From Lethocerus indicus (lineage: Eukaryota; Arthropoda; Insecta; Hemiptera; Belostomatidae): 64,000 bases of DNA. Positions 24,691-37,865 of the stretch are shown piece by piece. The first letter of the stretch is position 1. The number at the start of each line of letters is the position of its first letter. Below the pieces are notes generated by a model. That model saw only the letters and a program-made list of their open reading frames with translations, did not search any database and had not been told where the DNA came from. Location of the stretch: the NCBI GenBank assembly GCA_019843655.1, contig JACDQD010000005.1:13977575-14041574 (forward strand), given 5' to 3'. A program made the position numbers and the translations under genes.

Positions 24691-26701
24691 TGTGAACTTT
24701 AGGACGCGCCCTTTCACCGAAATTGTCTCTCCGCCCCACAGCTCCCTATCCCGTACTCCTCTCTTGTTTCAGCCCTATAGAAAATTTGAACTTTTATTTC
24801 AAGAGCTACCTTTTGTCTATATCCTTCCAACTATTCTGGACTTTCCTCTACCCGCTACATCCCGAACCCGGACCGAGCACCGTTTTAGAATGCGGCAGAA
24901 GCATTAACTTTTGTTAAAAAACAAAAAAATATCTCTCTTATAGGTTTGAGTAGTACGTGCTTGGATCCAAATAAGACATTATAAAAACTACGTGATATTT
25001 TAATTGACAATATAATTGCAATTAACTATATAACTCCATATCCATTTAAATGTCATTTTCATAATAGACAAATAACCCGTGAATGTTATCACCATTGCGC
25101 TTTCTCTGGGACCTTGTTGTATGTGGCATCTTGTTGTATCGGCTGCAGATGGTGAATATTTCATTTATTTTTGCAAATATGTGTTTATGCACTCATTTCA
25201 CATCGTAATCACTATAAAGTTTAAACATCGACGCTGAACCCGGCGATAACAGAGAACACCATTCACACAGAAGCCCCTACTCCGCGCGTTGAGGTATAAA
25301 TAATTCACTTACGTTTTAATTTTCCGTCCCGTTTTCATTTATCATATCGAGAACGGTGGCGGTAATTTACCGATAAGATTAGGACAGGTTTATATTAATT
25401 GGCGCCGCTTGGCGGTGAAGTAATGGGCTGGCTCCGTCATGTGTCGCCGGACTTTTCCTCGATCTTCGGTTGTTTGGGGCGAACTTTGAATCCCATCTCA
25501 GTATCGCTCTCCCTGGAATATGTCTTTAACGACCAAGGCGTCTTGGGCCCACCCTACAGCTCACAGGTTTCCGTCGCTTCCAGTGTTCCTTACCAGGTAA
25601 CGGCTTAATGTAAAATGCGTTTCTAAACTTTTTCATGATATTTACACATACTAATATTTATTGGAAAACAACTGAGGAGCGGTAAATGAAAATGCGTTGA
25701 ATATGTCTGATACAGATTTTGAAAAACGTCCGTGTATGTTGAAATTTTTGAAACCGTGGAATGAGCGTCATAAATGAAGCGCGGTAAATTATGTTTTAAC
25801 ACTGCGCGTCTATGTACTCAGTTCTATCTTCTGTAATAAATCGGAATTTAAATGCCCAAGAGAGATGTAATCTTTATTTTCTGGAGAAGAAAATTCCAAT
25901 ATTTCAATCGCCATATTTCAGTTTCATTCAGAATATTTTATCAAATATTCTACGAAATTCATTAAATATTTAGTGTTGGTGTCAAGAAGTATTGGTTTTA
26001 TTCATGGTGTCATGAAGCATTCAAGTGCTTTGTTAATAATAGCCAAGTGAAGTACGTCCATTCGTTTATTCTACACTTTATCTTTATTTGCATTTATACT
26101 ACGCTATATTTAATTTGGTCCTCCCCGCCTCATTTCATGGCTTTCGGCAATCTCACAGTGCTAGTTAATATCCACTGAACCTTACTTTTTCGTTTGAAAC
26201 GTTGTTTGAAACCCCTGATAAATCATGTATATAAGATATATAAGATTATAAGGTACATAAGTTTCGTGGTATGTTTTTATAATTAAAAAAATAATTAAAA
26301 AGATGGAATGGTTTTGAATACACACCGTCTTCAATATTAATCAACCTGACTCTATAACGTTATTCAATATTGGGGTCTTGCTCTGTATTGGAATACTTTG
26401 GATACAGAATACTTACCGACATTTAAGGTTTGGTCTAATACTCAAAATTACATTAGATGTTCGGCGGTACCATCGTCCTTACAGTGCCTCGAGTTGGAAA
26501 TCAGACACGACGTTACCTGGAAATTCTTTCCAGTTCATTGGAAGGTAAATCGAACTCTTAAGGCCGTTACACTAAAGAACCCATTGGGTTTTCGCTTCGT
26601 CTACCTCGCCCGCATCACTGCCTTGTCCCTTCACTTTCTTTCTCGGTGACATTTTGGGTACAGAGGTGACATTTATTTATGGACTTCTCATTTCTTATTT
26701 A

Positions 26702-26704
<3 letters not shown>

Positions 26705-26750
<46 letters not shown>
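26705..26750. repeat. (TA)n microsatellite, 23 units
   Basis: Uninterrupted AT array of 46 nt within an AT-rich context. Confidence 0.98.
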
Positions 26751-26755
<5 letters not shown>

Positions 26756-29218
26756 TTTTACAATGCATATATTGTTATTTGCTAATTAAATTAGTTAGCG
26801 ACATTTCTATGCACTCCACTCGTCCACATTACTTTTTAATTGGTTGCCTTGATATTTCTCTAAATGCAGGACGTGATTTTCTTTTATTTTTGTTAACAGC
26901 TAACGATTGAGAAACATATTACAGACAAGACGGAGCACTTCGAGAACTCGATTTTATTCGCCCGATACTCTTCAATGACCGTTCAATGTCCTATTTCAGT
27001 GGCGCGTGCTCTGTTTTTTTACCTAATCGTTTACAAACTCTGCAACGCAACTAGGAGCGAGCCAATTTAGCGTGAGCGCTATTCAGAACACCGTTCAGAC
27101 CGACGTCAAAACGACATTACGCTAAAGAACGTGAAGTGCCCCCCCATAACCGTTACCGATAAGAATCTGAGCGTGTCAGGTGGGGCGGGGGACACTCGGT
27201 TAGGCTACCCAAATTGAGCTGACGTAGTCCCCGAGTCATCATCATCGTCCGAAGGAAATCATCAACCTACACCGTCGTTAGGCCACTCACAGGACTTATG
27301 CCCGCCCTGATAGTTTGAACGTGTTTTAGGCACTCGAAAACGCCTCTTGCGATCACTCAATAATATGAAAAACAGGTACCGAAGAATAATGGGGTTGTGG
27401 CAGTGGACCTCCTTTACCATGCATCTCCAGTAAACTACTTTATCAATAGGGTGAAATAGTTCAAAATATCGAATAAACCCTGCTTCTTATGCATTTAATA
27501 TTTTAAGAGCAAAATCATAAGGCTCGGTTAATTGTGAACTATGGCGTGAAATCAAATTTTATGAAACACCAAGCTTACCTGGTCTATCCCGCGTATATAA
27601 CATTATTAATATCCTCAATCTAAACTCTGTAATGTGGTCCTGAAATTCGAGTACAGAGCAGACTGTCATATGCTCTAAAATGACCCCCTTTGGTGTTCAC
27701 AGAGCGCATAACAATTCATGGGGCGTAATACACCTCCCGGATCCGTTAACGAGGCGTAACGCGGACGGGGAGGCCGTCTCAAATTGTGTGACTAATGGCG
27801 GTCATCAGGCGAGTAATTCGAAGACGAGTCCCGTCGTCCTCTCTCCACCCTTGCCCCCACCAATAACTATTTAATTGGACAGTTATTACTGATTGTTCGG
27901 GTGACTCGACTTCAAATTAATGGGCAAACGGGAGTCAATCCTTCTCTGTAACTTGCTGTACTTTCGAATATAAAGGAGATATACATCTAATTCTGATCGA
28001 AAATGACGGTATTGGCCCTCCTCCTCGAACGGAAATACGGAAATACGCGCACCGCCACTCCAACTGCAGACACAGATAAGATAAAGGGAACCCTTGCATG
28101 TAATCCCGTGCAAATATTTAGGCAACAACCGCTCAGAATCTTAGGTTGTTAAAATCGTGCCCATTTTAACGGCCGAATCTCCTGGAAGGACGCTTGTCGG
28201 TGACTACATAAATTGACGTTATGAAGAATATAAGTCGTCAATATTCCGAAATATGACCAGTGATATTTAATTAACTATGACAATTTCCCCGATGCTAAAT
28301 TAAATTCGGGCGTTATACATTGTTGTACAGAGATGGGGCCAAATATTTGTTTAGGCTCTTTGACTTCTCTAGAATTTCTCACTTTGTCTAATCAAAAGGG
28401 TTTGAAAGGAAAATTTTGGTTTGATTGAATTTTGGGATAGGACCATAAGTCGCATTATTGTACAATTATGTACTTTCCGAAAGCATGGTGGTATTTTTCT
28501 ATCTAGGCAGGTAGTGCCAGATTTTCGTTAACAATATATCACTCATAAAATGGCCTGTTATCCGAGAAAACAGGGTAAATGACATTGATGCTAAGTACGG
28601 TATGCAATTGTACTTATTTTTAGTTTACTGTATCTTAACACAGTATTATAGCTTATTTATGTCAGTCCTGAATCATAAATCCGGGAGATTTAGCAGTATA
28701 CCTTACGACTCCTAGCGTTCATAGGGGCTATGTGTCAATTATTCTGCGATTTTTCATTAAATTGACCAAAACTGTTTTGCCCACCGGTCAGTACGAGATA
28801 ATGAAATCGGGCTTTCGACTCTTTCTCGGCCCGTTGCCGTAGTATGACTCTCTGGCATCGGAATAGATAACTACTCATAAAACATGACGGATTTATGGAG
28901 AAGTGTCCCGTAAGTTATTAGACTGGTTTGCGTCATCGCGCAGTAAGGAATTAAACAAACACATTAATTACGGGGCGCTCTCGGGTTCTCTTTTTTTCTT
29001 CTACCGCGTCGGTGGCGGGTATCGGGATCCAATCGAACAGCGGAATGCGTCGATGACTCACGACAATAATTAGACGACGTGATAAATTAAGACTGATTTA
29101 TTGGGTTCGACTCTACCGTTTTTTCCTTATTTTGTTTTTGTCTCCCCGCCCTCTCCCCATCTCTCAGTTATTTATATTGTATCTACCCGCGGGGGCGGCA
29201 GTATCAACACCGAGCATG

Positions 29219-29259
29219 ATTTATCTGCTCATTAACATTCTGCCGGTCGGCAGATAAAT
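29219..29259. repeat. nested inverted repeats
   Basis: A 10-bp inverted repeat (ATTTATCTGC at 29219-29228 and its complement at 29250-29259) overlaps a second hairpin with a 7-bp stem and 2-nt loop (29239-29254, TCTGCCG/CGGCAGA). The two structures share the right arm and cannot form together. Function unknown. Confidence 0.5.
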
Positions 29260-31419
29260 TGCTGCTGTCTCACCCCCTCCCTGACCCATATTTATGACGG
29301 ATCCAAATTGAGACCTGCCGACAGCAAAAAGAACTAACTGGTTTCAGTGATCAGTGGAAAATACCTGAAATTATATTAGAAAAAGGCTGCCGAATTGTCA
29401 AATGAAATGGTATCTTTCATGTATACATTGCCCTTATCCGATGTTTCAATAAGCAGTAGCAAACATAAGGCATATTACATTCCATCTTAATTTTAAATTG
29501 ATATATTTCAAATAATCACAGACAGTTGACATAAAATGAATACCATAATTTTTAAAATAACACTATATAAAAAAATAATAAGGTGGTTTCCACCTTGCTT
29601 TAGGTTTATCATTGTTTAGCAGATAGGGCCTATTTCAGTTAATTGCACTCACATTTGAAGGTTAGGTCCACAATTGCCTGAATTCATTTCTTACGGTGGG
29701 CTGAAGAATAATACAAGTCCTTAATTAGACAGTATCTATCCACGTAATCTGTATATGAGAATCGCCATAATTATAATTAAGACGTTTTGCACTGATTTTA
29801 AGTAATTGTTAGGAATTATTATATTAAAATGTTTTTGACTATCCTATTTGTAATCCTATCCTTAATTGTAATAAAATAATCAAAATCAGTAATGTTTATA
29901 AACGTATATAGTTCCATTATAGTACATTAGGCGTGTTTTTAAGTACCTAAAAGACACCCTTTTGGGCCACCGATCATTTCTCTATGGCCGAATTTCACTC
30001 TAAGCCGATCTTTTGTTATCATTCTAGTTCCGATGTGGACAAAAAGCTGGTCTGGGATTTCTTTTTTTGTGCGGGAGGGCTCTCCGTTCCGGTCGTTTGG
30101 GCTCCGATAAATAGCCCCGGCTTCCCCGCTCCGCAATCAGGCCTCCGATTCTCTTTCCTTCCGACTTGTTATACCATTATCTTTTTTTTGTAACTGATGG
30201 GTCTTTATTGGGAGGTTTTAGGCCTATTGTTTTCGGGATAAAAATTCTGTTGACGTTGATCACCGATTACGCCGGATTAAATCTCCCTGCAATCGTTGTA
30301 GATATCTATTTCATATCTAGTGCACTTGTCGTATTAGTAGCAGTCTTATAATATAAGGCTGACTAATTTTGTACCTTTAAGTACAACTTGTAATTAGAGT
30401 TCTGTTGCTTTTTTGAGGTTGTTGTCTACTTATTATTTTAAAAAGGCAGTCTGCCTGGATATTTTTTCACGTTAATCCTCTTTTAATTTAGAAGACGTGA
30501 ATTAAATTTGAACAGGAAAGAAAACACCGAGGCGAGTTATGATTATTAATTTTATAAATTTCAAAAAATAATTACTTTAGCAAACGTACTTAAACGCACA
30601 CATACACACACAAGTACAATTTAAATGTAGTAATCCAGTAATGCATTAATACTGGAATAATTTACTAACTATAATTAAATTCATAGTATTAAATTTAAGT
30701 CGGTAAGATTTTAGCTTATCAGTTAATTAAATTATACACATACGTTTCACCAGCGACAACTGTGTAGGATTCTAATATACATGATTCAATGTTTTTCATT
30801 GAACATGAAACAGTGACAAGTGACAGGTAATCCTAGTAGAGTAGCTTTAGCAAATCTGCTCCTGGCTTGACAAACGAATCAACAGGTTTTGAATGTCTTT
30901 TTACATCCGAAACGTTCTCAGTTTATCTGAATATGTGTGCTTAACGTGAGAGTAGTAGATTAACTATGTTATAGAGACCGACATGTATAATCTAATTTAT
31001 TTAACTTCTCAAGTAAAATGAACATGAAGTTAACAGTGACGTTTAAGTGCGAACTATGATACCGCCTTCTTATTTTTATTTTTCTTATTTTTATTTATTA
31101 TTTATTTTTAGGAACACAATTAGGTTTTAATTGTTATGCGCCCCGATACTGTCTTTATTTTCTTTTTTTAATGCAGTAACTATTTTAATTTGATATATAA
31201 GCGCATTTCTTCCACAGTACACACTTGCGGTGCAAATATACAGATAAAAATATAGATGTATACTTTCTAAATAATTTTAACGTTATAGTTAGACTGGATA
31301 TGGAATTATAACCGAGAGATGCCCATTATTTTCGCACTGCCGGTCGCTTATATAAAGGGTCATTCAGTCGCTCAAAATCCCGTGCGAGATAATGACCGTT
31401 GCTTCGAATTGCCGAGTTC

Positions 31420-31580
31420 CAGGGAAATACGTCCAGGTCCGGTATTCTTGATATAATGGCGAGCGGAGGCCCCCTGGGGGCGCATCGGCCTGGGGCGGCC
31501 CATTCCGAAAGCTAATTATTATGCAAATGAGCCGACTAAACGCGTTCCCCGGCCCTCGGGCGGGTTACGTCAACCTCACC
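31420..31580. promoter_or_regulatory. GC-rich island with TAATTA and octamer motif
   Basis: A GC-rich block surrounds CTAATTATTATGCAAATGAG (from about 31512), which contains TAATTA (homeodomain core) directly followed by the POU octamer ATGCAAAT at 31521-31528. This arrangement is typical of developmental enhancers, but assignment from motifs alone is weak. Confidence 0.25.
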
Positions 31581-33399
31581 AGTGAAGGAGGATTGTGAGG
31601 GGGGGTCTACGAGAGGAACACAACTGGCGAAAGCCGACGTAGTTATCTGTTTCCGGACGAGGGCCTCCAGTTGATACTGTTCGCCTGAAATTGTTTACTC
31701 GAGAATCTTTAAAAGTAATAACAGTGGAGTCACCTGGTGTTGCGTACAGTCTGGACACGTACGGACCCCGCGTGTTTATGAGAGTTATGTTGGTTGTTGG
31801 TTATGAGTTATCTAGGCGAGTTCGTTTGTTGCCATTGCTTTAACAATCGTCGCCTATAAAATGTTTGCACTAAACTATGCACGTACGTTAGCAAAATATT
31901 GTCGACGGAACATCAAATATATGTCCCAATTGGTTACCAGAAATTTTACTTCGGACAGAGTTCAGAATAAACTCAGTCCGTCAATCGGACAAACTTTAGA
32001 AAATGACTATGTTGTAAAACACACAAAACGGTTTCCCATAAAATTTGGTTTACGTTATCAACTTACAGATTGCAGTCCGTCATTAGACGTTTAGGATAAA
32101 CAAATCATAAATATTTCGAACAGAATTTTCAACCCGCCTGAAGGCTTCATTTCATTTACCATGCCGCCGAATCTGTAATTCGCGACGTGAATTACAAACT
32201 GTGGCCCTCTTCTCCGCTCGTGCTGGATTCAATCCAACGCGAATCGTGTCAGGGCCTTGCATAAAACGTACTCAAGAGGGAATACTGGTACAACCGCGTC
32301 ATTTTATTATCTCAGAATCAGTTATTGGCTCGGCGTAGGAGTCGCTCCAAGTGAAATTGGTACCATTTCTAATCCTGACGGGAAACCGATGTGGTTTTAG
32401 GAAGTTGGAGCAGAAATAAAAGGCGGAGTAAAAAGGTAGTACGGAGAAAACATTTTTAAAAAATTGTTGCTATAAGCACTGTACACTTCTTTTAGAAAAT
32501 GATAGGATGATTGGCCACACAAAAGCGAACGAAGCCAAGACAAGGATGGAAAGACCCAGCTATGAAAATCCAGCCTTTCACTTCATTATATTAGTTAATA
32601 AATCAAGGCTAATGATGACGAATTAAAGAACGAATTATAATGCGGAATTCTAGTCCTGCTTATTAACCGACGCCGCTTGAAAGTTCGGCCAACTGTTAAG
32701 ACCGGTTTCGGAGTCTCAGTCTGATCGGAAGATTATAGAATATTGAAAAAGAGTGTTTGTAAATTAAGTTCGGAAGAATGGCCATTAATTGTTGTTCTCC
32801 TGTTATATATTTAATATTGGGTATTATTTTAGTTCGAGACATGACATTTATAGAAAACAACAGCTAGATTAAAATTATTATACCTGTTATCAGATACATA
32901 GGTCGGCTAAAGATTTTACGGTTTAAAGTAAGTTTAAGTTTAGTTAAAGAATATTTACCTTGATAGGGTGAGACTGACTTTGATTTGAAATTCTAAGCAG
33001 CCTCAAGACAGCGACACACGTTGAGACTGTTACAATTTCATGTTCCTCCAAGGTTACGTACATTACCTATAAATGTCGCCCTCTCAATATAGTATCGCCG
33101 TCAATCCTAGTTGGCAGTACCAACTAATAATTTTTTTATAATGTTAGTATTATTATTTCTTATTGTATATTTCTTCTGTGTTATTTCTAATACAGTTCTT
33201 AACATCATTAATGTAAACCACAGCATAATTACAACAGCAAATCCTAGAACGAATAATTATTGATTAAATGATTACTTTAAATATGTAAATGGTCAGAATG
33301 AATGAAAGAGACGGCGATAACCGATTTGTTTTGAGAGGGGAAAGCTCGAAGGATCCGTGAAACTGATACTTTTCAGAGAGGGTCCCGATCCTCCCTTCA

Positions 33400-33600
33400 G
33401 AAGAGGCTCCTCGGGAAATGACGTCTTATCTTTCGTCCGGGACGAACCCTATCGCTTTCTCATTGTGCTTTTTCGCCCGGCTGTCGGAAGTGCATCGGGA
33501 ATCCGAGGGTAGGACCGCTCAATCGATCCTGACCTCCTACTCCTCATCCTTCGGCGCCTCTGCCATCGCCGTCGATACCGGAATAGGAAAGCCACGACGA
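33400..33600. other. GC-rich island with open frame
   Basis: CpG-rich block whose plus strand is open from 33418 to 33774. The first 60 or so codons have balanced composition; the tail runs into AT-rich sequence rich in Phe, Tyr, Ile and Leu, which looks non-coding. No domain recognised. An unknown exon cannot be excluded but is not supported. Confidence 0.3.
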
Positions 33601-36600
33601 AAATTCGGGTTCTTTATAACTGAACACTATTATCGTTTAAATCCTACATTCTTGGTGAAAACCAAATTCATATTAGTAGAATTTAAAATATATTTATATT
33701 TTATCTTATTTATCGAACATTTACCATGCAAAAGTGAGACTTATACCAACCTCACGACTGAATCGTTTTCTTAACATTGACCTTGTTCTCTCTGAATGAA
33801 GGAATGAGGTGATTTCAGCGATTCTGGTAACTTGTCTGGAACGCCCTGAATAAAACTAGGAGACAAGGAGCTTGCGATGGAATGTAGAATAAGAGACGTA
33901 GACCAAGAATGAAAAATCGGTTATCTCCCCATGCGACCTACATTTTTCTACGGAGAAGGCACCATTTATTATGGGGTCGTCCATACTGAGCTGTCATTGG
34001 AAACTTGTACAGCAATATCTTTTCTATCCTTTAACAAAAACTTTATTAAATCGTTCACTCATATAATCCAACACAGGGACACATTTTAAAATGTATCTAA
34101 CTGCACCCGAGTTAGGCAGATGTTTTCAGTTAAGTTAATTACAGGGTTTTTAATTTTTATTACTATGAGTTTCTCAATGAGTACTCTAACTGTAAAGGAC
34201 TGCATCGAAACAAGCACAAATCTACAGGCGACGGCTTGTAGAAAACAGAAGAAACACGTTCCAATTCTGCGTTGTACGTCTATTAAGCGAACAATTTTAC
34301 TTTTCCTCCCGGTTATTCGGGAAATTACTGGAGCGTGGCCGCAGATAAGTAGGACCGGACGTTGTTTCAGAGTTGTACTTGAGAAGCAAGCTCAAAGGCG
34401 GGAGGGGTCCAACTTGGTTCTCTGTTGACTTGGCCTGTCTCTCCCTTAATCGGGACGACTCGTTCACAGTTTTATGATGCACAGAATTCTGTTTTCGTCG
34501 ACCAATTAAAATAGTCCGAGGAACGCAAAACTATTTTGCCGATACCCAAACCTTATCTATAAGGATGAACATAAAGTTCAAAAAATATAAAATTTAATTG
34601 GAAATTTGAATTAATTATACACATCTGATTACTCGCATTGCTTCCATAACAATACCGTCCACATGTGCAATAATATGCTATATTCAGTCAAACTATAATA
34701 TTATGGTGCAATTAAATTTCACATATGAATCAACAAAAAATAATATAATGTATTTAAATCTTTAAATAAATTGTTGTGAGTGGCGATTAGAAATGTTTTA
34801 GATTGTTCTCCTTGGATCAACATGGTGATATACTTCTCTAAAACTAGAACACGTAAAAATCATGAGTTCATGGGAAGATTTTCCGAATACCGTTGTCTCA
34901 AGTTATGAAACGAGCTTTCATCCGAAAACCGACTGGAAACAAATGTTAGTGAAACGTCGACCGGCTCATCAGTTATAGTCAGGCCCTAACGTACCGGAAA
35001 TTACCCTGCCCCGAGTTACATTAAGCTTTGGTGGGGAGTTATGTCCAGATTTTAACAAGAAAAGGGTCAGATTTCTTTCTTCACACGGGCTTAGAAATTG
35101 GCTTAGGAAATGGGCTTAGATTGGTCTGGTGTGTACGGGGTTGTAGGCAAAATGTGCGCCACCGGCCCGGCCCACAACTACCCCCTCGTAAATATTGACA
35201 CAACTCAACGCGTGTTTGCTCAAGTCGGGCCTCCCGCTATTCCCGGTTATCGGTATAAACCGCGAGATTGAGTCTCCAAGGAACGTCCCTACCCATTGAA
35301 CCGCCGCCCAAAGATTTGTGCTAATTTGAGGAAAAGTATAATTTATGATATTTACAATAAATTAGCATAATTTGTTGCCATATTCACATGTCTCATTTAA
35401 GCCATACATATCTGGCCGATAGCTTATAAATTAAACGCGTTATTAGCCTTGCGTGTGATGAAGTAATACCCCCTTGGTGGAGGTTCGTTAGAGTATAGCG
35501 GCTGTGGGTTAATGCGGCGCTTCAGTTATGCTATGTGGGTCAATGTTGTTGGGTAGAGCTGGTCTCGCCCCCAACCCGCTATATCCTTGCCAACAAATCG
35601 TCCCCTCATACAAGAGACAAACAGTAATACGGAGATTTTATTATTAAATAATTATATTTTCAATACTCATGTTTTATTACATCGTATACATTGATGATGT
35701 ACATTATTAATGCTCGTTACGGAAATTTTATGTCGAAAAAGTATCGTTTCCTGCTTAAGGTGGCAGAAAAAATTTATTTTTAGACACTTCTACTGCTATA
35801 TATTTATTTATTTATTTACATATTCATCAATCAATATTATGTGCGCTATTAATGAAATGCATATCACAAAGCATTCTAAGAACCATATCAGTAAGCCTCA
35901 GTTATATGTTATGAGGGATACACACCGCCTTTCAGTCGCAAAATGGCCCCGAATCCTCGACCGGCTTTTTAAATATGTGCTTACGTCTATATGAATCGGT
36001 ACAAATATCATATCCGAACTGAGTTTCCGCTTCACCATATTTACTTTTCTCCGAGTTTCGGCCAAACAGAAACAGAGTTCGTTCTGTTGAACGCCCGGAT
36101 TCGCTTCATATCGTTAGCTTCCCTTGCGGTTAATAAGGATCGCAGTGTCCACACATTCATACGTGTGGAGGGGAGGGGCAAATAATACCAAAACCTATAT
36201 TCGTGCATATAAAGTGTGGACACGATTGGCCTACTACCCAGCATCATTTTAAACTCATATATACCTATTTTATACGTTTGTAGCTACACTAGCATGCAGG
36301 TCACTCAGAAGGAAAATCGTTGAGCATTGGGCCTCATGCAAGCTCCTGGCATCATTTGGGCTGAATTTTTTTAAATTTTACATTGATGAGTAGACTGAGC
36401 AACGTAGTAGTGTAGTGATTAGGGTAAAAGGAACTAGTAATTACACAGTTTTCATTATATGATAAAAAGATGTTGACGTATTCATATTGGGAAAGTTTTG
36501 AAGGACACGATTAGAATTTTTGAGTATTTGATGAAGTCCTACGTTTCAATTGCTTCAGTCCATATAGGTTTGATCATTTGATATGTGAATTATATTGATA

Positions 36601-37799
36601 ATGATGTTCCCGTCACCATTAGAAATTAAATCAATATTTAGCTTTTCTAAATTAGAAATTTGAAAAAACAAGTATAGTGGGATAATAAATAATTTACAGT
36701 TGGTGGAAGTTCCCGAAGCAAAACATTTCATTTTATATTTAAAATGATATATTCTTGTTCAGGTAAAGCAATAATCTGCATTACGTCACCTTAAAACATT
36801 CTGTTCTGCTCTGAGACAATTTTTATTAAAGTAATTTCCTTAAATATTGATCAGATTGACTTTAATCCACTGTACGTATTATAAAATAATTACAAGAAAA
36901 TAACCTGTTGCAAAATAAATGCTAATTGATGTTACTTGTAAGTTGCAGGGGGGGTGGGGCACTAATTTCGTGCTCCGATAATGCTTTCATTCGGCTACAA
37001 ATCAGGTTTTATCCTGGCGAACGATTAACCGGGCGGCATTCGGCTCTCAAATAATATTCAGTTTCCATTCTGTGGTGGGGATTATCGCAGGGCGGGCGGA
37101 TTATGCAAAATTATGCAACATAAATGGCCTAAATACCCCTTCTCGACTGCCCACCGGGTAAGGCCTCTCGCCCGTCCAATCTTAGAAGCAGGGCTTGAAT
37201 ACAAAAAGGAAATTTGAAAATGTTATTCCATCTCTAAAATATTATCAATATTAGACAGCTTTCACTATTTGACACATTGTTTCCATTTGATAATGTTCTG
37301 CAGGAAACAAGCCATTATTTCATAAGAGCAATACTTCTTTTCTGTGCTTTGATTAATTCTTAGCTGGAACTGTCTGTAAAAACCGAGGGCTCCACTACTC
37401 TCATTGATACGAGGATCATTTTGGCTATTTTTTATATATTTGTTACTTTAGTCGTCCAATTAGGCTTCTTCGAGAAAAATTGGACTTTATTATCCACATT
37501 AATATATTGAACGTGTATCAAAAGAAACACAAATATTGGCACTTGGGGAGGGCCAAATATTTGAGTTTTGATAATCGTGTATACCTGAATTGAAATTGAT
37601 ATTGAAGGAGGATAAAGTTGGGAGCTGATTACGCATACTGTAGACTGCTCTGAAAAAGGGGGGTTAGTCCCAATTAATTCCAATTAAGTGTAACAACTTG
37701 GTAGGCGGTCCTTATACTGAGCAGTACAAGGATTCTACTTTTTTATTTGGTTGTTTAGTATCCGCTTAAGATAATTTTAATTCGGCTTATTATGCCACC

Positions 37800-37865
37800 C
37801 ACACTTACTCTTTCATTCTCTGTCTCTCTCTCTATCTGTCTCTTTCTTTTTTAACCTCTCCAGCT
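37800..37865. repeat. pyrimidine-rich (CT)n-like tract
   Basis: Imperfect CTCT/TCTG/TTTC tract on the plus strand ending in CTCCAG. It resembles an extended splice-acceptor tract, but no open, conserved exon follows. Confidence 0.6.

Noticed and set aside
24287..24739. 150-codon Pro/Ser-rich minus-strand frame
   Set aside because: Explained by the purine bias of the plus strand; a second overlapping frame is also open, as expected from composition and not from coding.
33418..33774. 118-codon plus-strand frame in a GC-rich island
   Set aside because: No family likeness, and the second half turns into low-complexity AT-rich translation. No acceptor or donor pair that frames the better first half was found.
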